From assembly GCF_004569505.1 (NCBI RefSeq), contig NZ_SPPK01000002.1, forward strand, positions 496,001-560,000: 64,000 bases of DNA. Direction: 5' to 3'. The DNA is from Dysgonomonas mossii. GTDB lineage: Bacteria > Bacteroidota > Bacteroidia > Bacteroidales > Dysgonomonadaceae. The notes below the pieces were generated by a model, which searched no databases, had not been told where the DNA came from, and saw nothing but the letters and a program-made list of their open reading frames with translations. A program made the position numbers and the translations under genes. Below, one piece after another: positions 45,742 to 54,256 of the stretch. Position 1 is the stretch's first letter; the number at the start of each line of letters is the position of its first letter.

Positions 45742-46048
45742 AACACGAAGTGCTAGTCACTAATTAACAATCCTTTCTCCCTGTGTTACTTTTTGAATCG
45801 TTGAAAGTTAATCGCCGCAATACCTACTACAAGCAACCATGAAACGTTAAAAAAAACAATTTAGATTTGTCTTAGAATTCTTTTTGTGAAAATATATTTC
45901 TCTTGACCGTATGTGTAAAGTTCTGCGAAAAGTAATAAATGCGTGATAATTAGCCTGTCATGTTTCCAATTGGAGGAAGCAATATTCTAAGCAGAAATGA
46001 GTTATATTTGTAAACTGTAACAACTTATTGTAATAACCTGAAAAAAGT
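45742..46048. other. Intergenic region upstream of porE
   Basis: 307 AT-rich bases without a convincing ORF. It holds the porE -7 box near its right end and a TAATAACCTGAAA leader motif just before the porE start. Confidence 0.55.
46003..46010 (+). promoter_or_regulatory. -7 box for porE-porD
   Basis: TATATTTG, exact TAnnTTTG match, 38 bases before the TTG start of porE. Confidence 0.45.
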
Positions 46049-48031
46049 TTGAAAAGATATATATCTTACATATTTAGTATCCTTATTCTTTTATTGTCTG
46101 CATATTCTTGTAAACAGGTAAAACTGGAAGATGCAGACCGTAAGTTTGCACAAGGTGAATACTTTGTTGCGGCAGATATGTATCGCAAGATATACCGCAG
46201 CATCCCTGTAAAGAAGAGAGAGTTGAGAGGAGAAGTTGCTTTGCGTATGGCGGAGAGTTACAGGTTGATAAACAACCCTCTACGAGCGAATGCGGCGTAT
46301 GCTAATGCTGTTAGATATAAGGTGAACGACAGTACTTTGAATCTGCAATATGCCAGATCGTTGCAGAAGGTGGGAGATTATAAGCAAGCTGCTCGTTACT
46401 ACGCTGATTTCTTAAAGCTTTTCCCTGATAATAAATTTGCTCTTAACGGGCTGGAAGGTACAACGGTAGCCCCAGAGTGGAAAGCTAATCCGACATTATA
46501 TACAGTGAAGAGGATGGATTTGTTTAATTCCAATCGGGGAGAGTTTAGTCCTATGTTGCTTCCTCCCGATTACGATCAGTTGTACTTTACATCTAACCGA
46601 GAAGGTGTTATAGGAGATACTATAAGTAATATTACAGGATCTAAGCTCAATGATATATTCATGTCTCGCAAAGACGAGAGTGGAAACTGGATGAAGCCTG
46701 AACACTTGGATTCACCTATAAATACATCATCAGACGAAGGCACAACATCATTTTCGGCTACAGGCTCGGCAATGTATTTTACACAAACAAAACTCGATTC
46801 GGTAAATACTTCCTTTCCATCTATATATGTCTCATACCGTTCGTCGGGGTCATGGGGAAAGGGTACGAAGATAGAAATAAACAAGCGTGATACAACCAGT
46901 GTTTATGCCCATCCGGCGATAACACCTTCGGGTGACTATATTTATTTTGTGTCCGACATGCCCGGAGGCTATGGCGGTAAAGATATTTGGCGGGCAAGTA
47001 TGGTTGGCGATCTGGTCGAATTTGTTGAGAACTTGGGGCCCGATATCAATACCGCAGGAGACGAAATGTTTCCGTATATGCGAAACGACTCTACGCTCTA
47101 TTTTTCTTCGGACGGACATGTAGGGATGGGTGGTCTGGATATATATAAGGCTGAATATAATAAAAAGTCTAAAGGCTGGAAGGTAGAGAATATGAAGTTC
47201 CCTATAAACTCTCAGGCAGATGATTTTGGTATAACGTTCGAAGGAAACAAAGAAAGTGGATTCTTTAGCTCCAACCGTGGCGATGGCAAAGGATTTGATC
47301 ATATATATTCTTTTGCATATCCGGTAATTACAACTGTAGCTGAAGGATATATTGTGGATACAGACGATGAGTTTGTAACCAATGCTACTATACGCGTGGT
47401 AGGGCGTGATGGAACGAATATGAGGTTTCCGGGAAAAAATGACGGGACTTACAAAATGGACGTAAAGCAAGGGGTAGACTATGTATTTCTGGCAAGTGCC
47501 AAAGATCACTTGAATACACGTATGTCTCTCAAAACTATAGCGATAGAGAAGGATTCAACCTATCTGCTCGATTTCATTCTTACCCCGATCAATAAGCCGG
47601 TGGTATTGGAAAATATATTCTATGAGTTCGACAAAGCAACCTTGCTACCCGGATCAAAAAAAGAATTGGATGGTTTGATCGACTTGCTTAATACCAATCC
47701 GAATGTGACAATCGAACTTTCGGCTCATGCCGACAGAAAAGGGTCGGACGAATATAATATCAAACTCTCGCAACGCAGGGCTGAATCAGTGGTCAATTAC
47801 CTGATAGCGGGAGGGATATCTAAAGATCGATTGACGGCTGTGGGCAAAGGTAAAAGTGAGCCCAAGACGGTTACCAAAGCTATCGTAAAGAAGTATGACT
47901 TTTTGAAAGAAGGTGATATACTGAATGAGGAGTTTATTGAAGGGCTCACACCAGAGCAACAGGAAATGGCTGATCAGGTAAACCGCCGGACAGAGTTTAA
48001 GGTATTAAGTATTACATATAATCTCGAGTAG
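46049..48031 (+). CDS. porE: Type IX secretion lipoprotein PorE (TPR, beta-propeller, OmpA domains)
   Basis: 660 residues starting with TTG; no in-frame ATG exists before the signal peptide, which ends in a lipobox (AYSC, about Cys21). Domain order: TPR-like helices (about 25-150), PD40/WD40-like beta-propeller with repeated Y-F-x-S-N/D strands (150-430), a carboxypeptidase-regulatory-like domain (435-530), and an OmpA-C peptidoglycan-binding domain (535-660) with the LSQRRAESV helix. This is the layout of PorE, which anchors the type IX secretion apparatus to peptidoglycan. It is followed after 1 base by porD. Confidence 0.87.
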   Translation: MKRYISYIFSILILLLSAYSCKQVKLEDADRKFAQGEYFVAADMYRKIYRSIPVKKRELRGEVALRMAESYRLINNPLRANAAYANAVRYKVNDSTLNLQYARSLQKVGDYKQAARYYADFLKLFPDNKFALNGLEGTTVAPEWKANPTLYTVKRMDLFNSNRGEFSPMLLPPDYDQLYFTSNREGVIGDTISNITGSKLNDIFMSRKDESGNWMKPEHLDSPINTSSDEGTTSFSATGSAMYFTQTKLDSVNTSFPSIYVSYRSSGSWGKGTKIEINKRDTTSVYAHPAITPSGDYIYFVSDMPGGYGGKDIWRASMVGDLVEFVENLGPDINTAGDEMFPYMRNDSTLYFSSDGHVGMGGLDIYKAEYNKKSKGWKVENMKFPINSQADDFGITFEGNKESGFFSSNRGDGKGFDHIYSFAYPVITTVAEGYIVDTDDEFVTNATIRVVGRDGTNMRFPGKNDGTYKMDVKQGVDYVFLASAKDHLNTRMSLKTIAIEKDSTYLLDFILTPINKPVVLENIFYEFDKATLLPGSKKELDGLIDLLNTNPNVTIELSAHADRKGSDEYNIKLSQRRAESVVNYLIAGGISKDRLTAVGKGKSEPKTVTKAIVKKYDFLKEGDILNEEFIEGLTPEQQEMADQVNRRTEFKVLSITYNLE

Positions 48032-48032
48032 T

Positions 48033-48929
48033 ATGTTAAGACTGACTTTATTCATAATATCTGCAATAATCTCTTTTGCTGACATAGAGGCACAGGAGTT
48101 GAATGCAAAGCTCACTATAAACAGCAGTAAAGTTCCTGCGGCAAACCAAAACCTGTTTTCGGCAATGGAAAGCTCACTCAATCAGTTGTTGAATGATCAA
48201 GCATGGACAAATACCTCGTTCAACATAAATGAGCGTATTGATTGCTCTGTGAATATTTCGATAAGTGAAATGACTTCGGATAATAGTTTTGTTGCAGAAA
48301 TGCAGGTTACTTCACGTCGTCCTGTATATAATTCGACATATATAACTACTCTGATCAACTATAGAGATACTAAATTTGAGTTTAATTATACACCAGGAGA
48401 ATCTCTCGACTTGAGCAATATTACACTTTCCAATAACTTGGTAGCAGTAATATCCTTTTATGCTTATGTTGTCATAGGGCTTGATTTTGATTCATTTTCC
48501 TTAAATGGAGGTGCTCCGTATTTTGCAAGGGCAATGGAAATCGCTAATATGGCTCAATCATTGAATACAAAAGGGTGGGAGCCTTTCTCCGGCAAAAATG
48601 ATAACAGGTATGATCTTGCTGTGGCTTTTACCGATGAGAGCTCTAAAGCCTTTCATTCTTTCTGGTACAATTATCATCGCAATGGGTTGGACGAAATGGC
48701 AGCCAATGCTTCACGTGGAAGAATACGTATTATAGAAGCAATGGCAGACTTGCAGAAGTTGTACGATTCACGTCCATCTTCTCCATTGTTATTAATTATC
48801 GGTGAAACCAAACTGGATGAAATAGTACGTATCTGTTCTCAGGCTACAGCCGAAGAGAAGCAAGCTGTAAAAAAGCAGCTAAACCAGATATTTCCTACGA
48901 AAGGTTATCTTATAAATAACCTAAAATAA
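48033..48929 (+). CDS. porD: PorD-like protein (DUF4835)
   Basis: 298 residues with a signal peptide ending near DIEAQ. QELNAKLTINSSKV, ERIDCSVNIS, SRRPVYNSTY, a NLVAVISFYAYVVIG strand and WYNYHRNGLDEM match DUF4835, annotated as PorD of the type IX secretion system. It is a periplasmic protein of unknown biochemical role. It begins 1 base after the porE stop. Confidence 0.78.
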   Translation: MLRLTLFIISAIISFADIEAQELNAKLTINSSKVPAANQNLFSAMESSLNQLLNDQAWTNTSFNINERIDCSVNISISEMTSDNSFVAEMQVTSRRPVYNSTYITTLINYRDTKFEFNYTPGESLDLSNITLSNNLVAVISFYAYVVIGLDFDSFSLNGGAPYFARAMEIANMAQSLNTKGWEPFSGKNDNRYDLAVAFTDESSKAFHSFWYNYHRNGLDEMAANASRGRIRIIEAMADLQKLYDSRPSSPLLLIIGETKLDEIVRICSQATAEEKQAVKKQLNQIFPTKGYLINNLK

Positions 48930-50015
48930 ATGTTTTACAAAACTATGCTAAAAAGATTTTCACTTCTATTCTCTTTTATAATTGCTTGCGTATCCACTTC
49001 GGCGAATATGGCATCTCCGTGGATAGGTGGCAATCCGATGAGTGAAGCTTATTCGAGCAAGGATATAGATATTCTGCATGAGTCTTTACATGTCCGCATT
49101 ATTGATTTTTATACAGCTAAGTATACGGTGATCTATACTGCTAAATCAGATAGAGTAGGGAAGCAGATTCCTCTTGTGTTTGATACAATGACTGATGTGT
49201 CTGAAAGTGATGGCTTTCGTGTATGGGTAGATGATAAAGACGTTGCGGTATCAAAGATACCTTCTTCATATGAGGATAAGGCGGCTCTTTCGTGGATAGA
49301 TTCTTTGGATAATCATCTCTTGTACTCGCAGGAGAATGTTCCGAATTTGATCGGATTGAAATATTTTGAAATTGATCTTTCTGAGGGAGAGCATGCTATC
49401 AGGGTGGAGTATACAGTGCGTGCGAATGTGTATGTAGGTAATCCTGTCAGAGAGTTTACTTTGAGGTACAATCTTGCGCCGGCTCGTTTTTGGCGTACAT
49501 TCGGAGGACTGGATATTGAGATAGATATAACAGGACTGGACGGCACATTCGAAACGAATTTGCCTGCTGAAAAAACGAGTCTTACCGATGCTGTAACACA
49601 CTTGCATTTTTCGGACATACCATCAGATGAATTTGTTATAACTTACACACCTCAAGTAGGATGGTTTGCTAATATCTTTGTGGCAATTGGGCATTGGTTA
49701 GTGCTTGCTTTTATTCTAGTACTCGGTGTTGTACATGTTTATCTTACACTGAGATATCGGATCAGGAAGCCGACGAAACGTTTTTCCCCTGTCGTAATAG
49801 TTGGAGGTATTTTAGCACCTATTCTTTATTTGTGTTTATATGTGTGGTCATATTCTTTAATAGATGTGGTGATAGGAGAATATGCTTCGGGAAGGCATGG
49901 GTATGTATTCTTTATCTTTTTGCTATATCCTGTTGTTATGCCAATCTATTTGCTACTGATTTGGATGATTGATAAGATGAAGAAGGATAAAATAAAAAAG
50001 GATGTCTCTATTTAA
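48930..50015 (+). CDS. Membrane protein with large exported N-terminal domain
   Basis: 361 residues: an N-terminal signal (a second Met at residue 6 is an equally good start), about 210 residues of beta-rich exported domain, then three membrane helices (about 245-270, 285-310, 325-350) and a short Lys-rich cytoplasmic tail. I recognise no domain. The ATG directly follows the porD stop, so it is in the porE-porD transcript and is a candidate partner of type IX secretion. Its 3' end overlaps the terminator of the convergent gene. Confidence 0.7.
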   Translation: MFYKTMLKRFSLLFSFIIACVSTSANMASPWIGGNPMSEAYSSKDIDILHESLHVRIIDFYTAKYTVIYTAKSDRVGKQIPLVFDTMTDVSESDGFRVWVDDKDVAVSKIPSSYEDKAALSWIDSLDNHLLYSQENVPNLIGLKYFEIDLSEGEHAIRVEYTVRANVYVGNPVREFTLRYNLAPARFWRTFGGLDIEIDITGLDGTFETNLPAEKTSLTDAVTHLHFSDIPSDEFVITYTPQVGWFANIFVAIGHWLVLAFILVLGVVHVYLTLRYRIRKPTKRFSPVVIVGGILAPILYLCLYVWSYSLIDVVIGEYASGRHGYVFFIFLLYPVVMPIYLLLIWMIDKMKKDKIKKDVSI

Positions 50016-50026
50016 GAAACATCCTT
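49998..50026 (-). terminator. Terminator of the small exported protein gene
   Basis: Stem AAGGATGT (49998-50005) and ACATCCTT (50019-50026); on the minus strand it is followed by a T-rich run (TTTTTATTTTAT). It overlaps the end of the convergent plus-strand gene. Confidence 0.65.
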
Positions 50027-50047
50027 CTATCTTCAATCTTGTTTTTC

Positions 50048-50410
50048 TCATTTGCTAGCCATGTACTTGCCTTGCTGATCGTTGATAGTAGTATTTAATA
50101 TTGTCAAATACTTTCTATACTGTTTTTCAGACAAAACTGATCTTACATTAGCCAAATTAAAGAATAGCGCTTTTTCTGCTGCTTCTTTATCATTGTCGAT
50201 CAGTGCGCTTTTTAGTTTTTCAGTAGAATCATAGAAGATAGCTCTCATATATTCTTTCTGATTTGAAGTTGCATTAACATATTCTGCAACAGTTTCGAAT
50301 GTTGATTTGTTGTTCAATACCCAAAGAACATCATAATCGTTTTGCGCGTAAGAGCTGGCACCTAATCCAAGCACAGCTACAACTAAAATTAATAACCTTT
50401 TCATAACCAA
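50048..50410 (-). CDS. Small exported helical protein of unknown function
   Basis: 120 residues (or 118 from the second Met). Signal peptide ending near SSYAQ, mature part about 97 residues, mostly helical, with LSEKQYRKYLTILN near the end, a segment seen in small exported Bacteroidales proteins of unknown function. It is separated from porN by a region with its own promoter and hairpins, so it may be regulated independently of the type IX genes. Confidence 0.7.
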   Translation of the reverse strand: MVMKRLLILVVAVLGLGASSYAQNDYDVLWVLNNKSTFETVAEYVNATSNQKEYMRAIFYDSTEKLKSALIDNDKEAAEKALFFNLANVRSVLSEKQYRKYLTILNTTINDQQGKYMASK

Positions 50411-50458
50411 TTTTTTAAAATAAACAATCTTTACTTTAATAACCTAAACCTATAAGAC

Positions 50459-50503
50459 AAAAAAAGACAGAGAGTACCTGTTATTTATCATGGTACTCTC
50501 TGT
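50459..50503 (-). terminator. Intrinsic terminator inside the leader of the gene at 50410
   Basis: Perfect 12-base stem ACAGAGAGTACC (50467-50478) and GGTACTCTCTGT (50492-50503), loop 13; on the minus strand it ends in C and seven T. It lies between a promoter and the gene, so it could be an attenuator or end a small RNA. Confidence 0.75.
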
Positions 50504-50540
50504 TTAATTATCTTGTATAGTAATAACCTAAAACTCTTTG

Positions 50541-50548
50541 CAAAGATA
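50541..50548 (-). promoter_or_regulatory. -7 box before the hairpin leader
   Basis: Minus-strand TATCTTTG, exact TAnnTTTG match, about 40 bases upstream of the hairpin at 50459-50503. Confidence 0.45.
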
Positions 50549-50664
50549 AAATGTATTTATTGAAAAGTAAAATATTTTAACACAAAAATGTCATATTAAT
50601 GTTCAATGTGATATATATAAAACCTATAAGTGCTCTTTTTGATATATAGATATGGCAAACTTAA

Positions 50665-50698
50665 ATAAAAAAGAGGTTGCTTTTGCCAAACAACCTCT
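50665..50698 (-). terminator. Terminator of the porP-porK-porN genes
   Basis: Stem AGAGGTTG (50672-50679) and CAACCTCT (50691-50698), with inner CTTTT/GCCAAA loop; on the minus strand a run of T follows. It lies 26 bases after the porN stop. Confidence 0.75.
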
Positions 50699-50724
50699 CC
50701 CTTAAGATATATCAGTTTATTTAT

Positions 50725-51777
50725 TTATCGTCTGTCTCTGGCCGAATACGAGATAGCAGAGGTGCTTTTAGCTTTCTTTGTTTTCGGTGCTTTATAATTG
50801 CTCTTTTTTGTGTTTTTTGTATTGCCTGATTGAATTTGATTGATCGAGTCGTTCACTATCCATAGTTCTTTGTCAAACTCCTTCAATTCGCCCTCTATTT
50901 TGTTTTGAGCCTCTTTTAATGTCTCTGGAGTCGTATATATCTGGTTGAGGAACTTATTTTCCATATTGGTAGTCTTGTATATTTCTCCTTCATACAAGCG
51001 CATACGGAAGTAGTCGTCAATGGTTTTATTCATTACGTTGTTCTTGTCCGAAGCCATAATAGGCATACGAGCGGCATAAGGACGTATGTTTTCGTATGGT
51101 ATCCAAAACTGAGGTTCTTTTAGGCCTTGATTTGTAGATGTTCCGAAGTCTATACCATCAACGTATTGCTGACGAAACAGTACGGGGCAAATAGCCACTA
51201 TTTTTACACCTAGCACAGAATTAGACTGGTCGAAGTACCAAGCTTCTTTGATATAATATCCCAAAGCTTCGTTACTGGGAATGCTGAATTCATCATAAGA
51301 ATATGCATTACCGTTCTTTTGATAAGGTATTTCGAGTCTTTCGAGTACGTCTCCAAAATTGATTTTCAGATTATCTACAAAAAGATCTGTGCCATTATTC
51401 CAATCATAAGCAACAAGGTTTCCATCGCCCATCAGTTTAAAGATCATTGTATAGAAGTTCATCTGATTGCCAATAGGCTGTACCGGATAATACAGGGCAG
51501 CATTCTTTCCCTTTGTAAGGTCTAAAAAGCGATACACCTCTCTGATCCATGTAGCATTCGATAAATCCTGTGTCTGCGTGTCGTTCATCATTTCTGCGCG
51601 CACAGACAATTGAGGAACTTTTGGCCCGTTGTTGTTTTGCTGGGTATTACCCTGTTGTTGCTGTTGTCTTTTGGCTATTCTGTCTCGAAGCGATTCGGGC
51701 TGTTCTTGTGCATGCAACACAGAGATAAAGCTCAATCCGCAAATAACGACAGCCAATATTTTATATATCTTATTCAT
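50725..51777 (-). CDS. porN: Type IX secretion protein PorN/GldN
   Basis: 350 residues, signal peptide ending near LHAQ, then a Gln/Asn-rich linker and the PorN/GldN domain: WIREVYRFLDL, ALYYPVQPIGNQMN, PQFWIPYENIRPYAARM and DDYFRMRLYEGEIYK. The C-terminal tail is Lys/Ser/Thr-rich. PorN forms periplasmic rings with the lipoprotein PorK. It starts 5 bases after the porK stop, so there is no room for the porL and porM genes that usually lie between them. Confidence 0.92.
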   Translation of the reverse strand: MNKIYKILAVVICGLSFISVLHAQEQPESLRDRIAKRQQQQQGNTQQNNNGPKVPQLSVRAEMMNDTQTQDLSNATWIREVYRFLDLTKGKNAALYYPVQPIGNQMNFYTMIFKLMGDGNLVAYDWNNGTDLFVDNLKINFGDVLERLEIPYQKNGNAYSYDEFSIPSNEALGYYIKEAWYFDQSNSVLGVKIVAICPVLFRQQYVDGIDFGTSTNQGLKEPQFWIPYENIRPYAARMPIMASDKNNVMNKTIDDYFRMRLYEGEIYKTTNMENKFLNQIYTTPETLKEAQNKIEGELKEFDKELWIVNDSINQIQSGNTKNTKKSNYKAPKTKKAKSTSAISYSARDRR

Positions 51778-51782
51778 TTTCT

Positions 51783-53204
51783 TTACTTCTTAGATTTTGC
51801 AAATCCTACCTGAGTTCTTACACATCTAAATCCGATATACGAGCGCGGCTGGTTTTGGAACTCACCTTCGCGCATGTCTCCTCTGATGTTTCGCCCTATA
51901 TCTTTCCACGATCCTCCTTTTACTACTTTCTTCTTTATAGCATATGGGTCTTCTTTGGCAGCATCGTATTTGTATTGAGGGTTCATATCATTCATCATTG
52001 CTGTACCCGACTCGGTATAAGCCGTAGAAGTCCATTCTGAAACGTTACCGGCTAAATCATATATACCAAAACGATTTGGCACATAAGACGCTACCCGAGC
52101 AGGGATAAGATTTCCGTCTTTCGTATAGTTCCCTTCTCCCGGCTTGAAGTTTGCCATAAAGCAAGCCTTCTCATCCATTGTACCTTCTTTATCCCACGGA
52201 TATTTATTTTCGGTCTTACCATTACGTGCGGCAAACTCCCATTCTCCTTCTGTGGGCAATCGGAAGTTTTCGATCGGACGTCCATTTTTAGGTTGTCCCA
52301 TTTTGTAGAACATGGTTCTCCATTCACAGAAAGCAGTAGCTTGTTCCCAAGTTACACCTACAACCGGATAATCATTATACCCCGAGTGAGAAAAATACAT
52401 GCGCATATATGGCTCATTGTAGGCATTGTTGAAATCATTTACCCAAACAGTAGTATCGGGATAAACGTTTACAATCTTGGTATGTACAAAATCGAATAAT
52501 GAGCTCAAAGGGCGGACTATTGTTTGGTTTACAGGGCGTCCTTCTTCATTGATATAAGCCGTATCTTTTGATATCATTACTACTTGATTGACATCTATTG
52601 CAATATCTGTATTGAGGGTTCGTTCCTGAGGTATCAAACGGTTTCTGCGTTTTGCTGCTTCGGTATAATCGAACCATTCATATTTGAAATTCATCTGACG
52701 AGGGTCTAATCCTCTAACTCCTGTTATCGGATGTATAAAAGTTACACTGTTTATTGCCAGCTCCTCTTCTTCCAAGGGACGTTTTGGTATCGGTCTCCTC
52801 CAATCGAGGTAAGGTTTTACCGGGTCACCGTATCTGTCTTCTGTGATTTTGAATGCTTCGTTTCCTCCGTAGGCAGGGTCGGCCAGTCGTTCACGGATAA
52901 TTGAATCGCGTACCCAATATACAAATTGGCGATATTTGGAATTGGTGACTTCTGTCTCGTCCATCCAAAAATTATCTACCGAAACTCCTTTCGGACTGGC
53001 TTTTATATCCCATAGGGAATCGTTCTCGGCCGGTCCCATTTCTATAGAACCTCTCGATACCAATACCATACCGTAAGGTGTAGGTTCGGCCCACGACGAT
53101 CCCTTTTCGCCAACTACTTCACCGCCGATGCTTGATCCTACCGATTTACCACAAGATGTAAACAGGATGAGTGAAGTTATAATTGCAAAAAACAAATGTT
53201 TCAT
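51783..53204 (-). CDS. porK: Type IX secretion lipoprotein PorK/GldK
   Basis: 473 residues, lipobox near FTSC (about Cys18). The mature protein is a formylglycine-generating-enzyme-like (sulfatase-modifying factor) fold: MVLVSRGSIEMG, FWMDETEVTNSKYRQF, PVVGVTWEQATAFCEWR, FRLPTEGEWEFAAR and the C-terminal VKGGSWKD and YIGFRCVR. The long insert with WFDYTEAAKRRNR is typical of PorK/GldK. It forms the outer-membrane-attached ring with PorN. It lies between porP and porN in the same direction. Confidence 0.93.
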   Translation of the reverse strand: MKHLFFAIITSLILFTSCGKSVGSSIGGEVVGEKGSSWAEPTPYGMVLVSRGSIEMGPAENDSLWDIKASPKGVSVDNFWMDETEVTNSKYRQFVYWVRDSIIRERLADPAYGGNEAFKITEDRYGDPVKPYLDWRRPIPKRPLEEEELAINSVTFIHPITGVRGLDPRQMNFKYEWFDYTEAAKRRNRLIPQERTLNTDIAIDVNQVVMISKDTAYINEEGRPVNQTIVRPLSSLFDFVHTKIVNVYPDTTVWVNDFNNAYNEPYMRMYFSHSGYNDYPVVGVTWEQATAFCEWRTMFYKMGQPKNGRPIENFRLPTEGEWEFAARNGKTENKYPWDKEGTMDEKACFMANFKPGEGNYTKDGNLIPARVASYVPNRFGIYDLAGNVSEWTSTAYTESGTAMMNDMNPQYKYDAAKEDPYAIKKKVVKGGSWKDIGRNIRGDMREGEFQNQPRSYIGFRCVRTQVGFAKSKK

Positions 53205-53284
53205 ATTTCTTTTATGATCTGATTCTGTCAGTCAACTTTTTTATTTATTCTACTTGTAAGTTTGTATACTCGTCTTTTTTATAA

Positions 53285-54256
53285 TTATAATATCCTTATA
53301 CTTTTGCCCGAATGCCTGTCTTTTCGCTTCTCTAAAGGCATACTATAGCGTATAAACAATTCGTGGCTTCCATGACTGACCTTTGATATCTCTGATGTTG
53401 AAAGGTCGTATGAATAGCCTGCATCTATATTTTTTATTTTCACACCAAGCAAAAATACAAAACCGTCCCCTTTTCTCCAAGATATTCCTCCATTGAACAT
53501 CTTTTTATATTCGGCTTTAGCTGTAACTTCCAATTGATAGGTGACAGCATCAGATTTAAAGAGAGCAGATGGTTGCAATTCTATCAACGGATTTCCGAGC
53601 TTTATATTGTATCCTCCTGTCAGATAATAGATACGGGAAATAGAAGAGGTGGTTTGTTCATCTATATCAAACTTGGGCTGCATCAGGTGCGTTATAGAAG
53701 CTCCCAAGTAATAAGTAGGAGTGATCCACGATATACCCACACCCATATCAAACTTCTTTTCGCCTATAGCTGTGGTTGGGTTTGTAGGGTCTGTTTCTCC
53801 TTCAGATTCGTTTCCTGTTCCTCCTTCTCCGCTTGGTATATTCTGTATTCCGGAAGCGTCGAAGTCTATATTCATCATCCCTCCTTGTAAGCCTACTCTT
53901 AGGTATCTGTTTTTCTTAAACTTAAACCGATAAGCGTATTGCAGCATAGTGGAGGTATTCGTAAATAATCCGAATTTATCAGTTATAACCATCGCACCCA
54001 CTCCATGCTCCTTGCCCAGAAAGTTCATAGGCATATTTAATGAAACCAACGATGTTACCGGAGCTCTGTCTATACCTGTCCACTGACGGCGATGTAGCAA
54101 AGAACTTTCTATAACATTTCTTTCTCCAACAAACGAAGGATTATAAAAGTTCTTCATATTCCAATATTGGCTGATCTGGGAATCCCACTGACCATATACA
54201 ACACCCGAACCTAGAGTGAAAAACAGAAAGAATAATGTTATATAGTTAAGTTTCAT
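53285..54256 (-). CDS. porP: PorP/SprF family outer membrane protein
   Basis: 323 residues, signal peptide ending near VVYGQ. QISQYWNMKNFYNPSFVG and the HRRQWTGI motif near the N-terminus are typical of PorP/SprF; the rest is a beta-strand-rich barrel. PorP is part of the outer-membrane side of type IX secretion and interacts with the PorK/PorE layer. It is the first gene of the minus-strand porP-porK-porN set. A near-consensus -7 box (TTACTTTG on the minus strand at 54283-54290) lies just upstream. Confidence 0.9.
   Translation of the reverse strand: MKLNYITLFFLFFTLGSGVVYGQWDSQISQYWNMKNFYNPSFVGERNVIESSLLHRRQWTGIDRAPVTSLVSLNMPMNFLGKEHGVGAMVITDKFGLFTNTSTMLQYAYRFKFKKNRYLRVGLQGGMMNIDFDASGIQNIPSGEGGTGNESEGETDPTNPTTAIGEKKFDMGVGISWITPTYYLGASITHLMQPKFDIDEQTTSSISRIYYLTGGYNIKLGNPLIELQPSALFKSDAVTYQLEVTAKAEYKKMFNGGISWRKGDGFVFLLGVKIKNIDAGYSYDLSTSEISKVSHGSHELFIRYSMPLEKRKDRHSGKSIRIL

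Larger units (their letters stand above)
50411..50724. other. Regulatory-looking gap between porN and the small exported protein gene
   Basis: 314 bases without an ORF. On the minus strand, in order: the porN terminator (50665-50698), a -7 box (50541-50548), the motif TTTAGGTTATTA (50521-50532), a strong hairpin with seven T (50459-50503), and the same motif again (50437-50448) before the gene at 50410. Confidence 0.6.

Noticed and set aside
46850..47509. Antisense open frame of about 219 codons inside porE
   Set aside because: It lies fully opposite a gene with clear domains, has no promoter or homologous motif, and its composition is that of a reverse shadow.
49998..50503. Riboswitch upstream of the small exported protein gene
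   Set aside because: Only simple hairpins are present; no known riboswitch core is recognisable.
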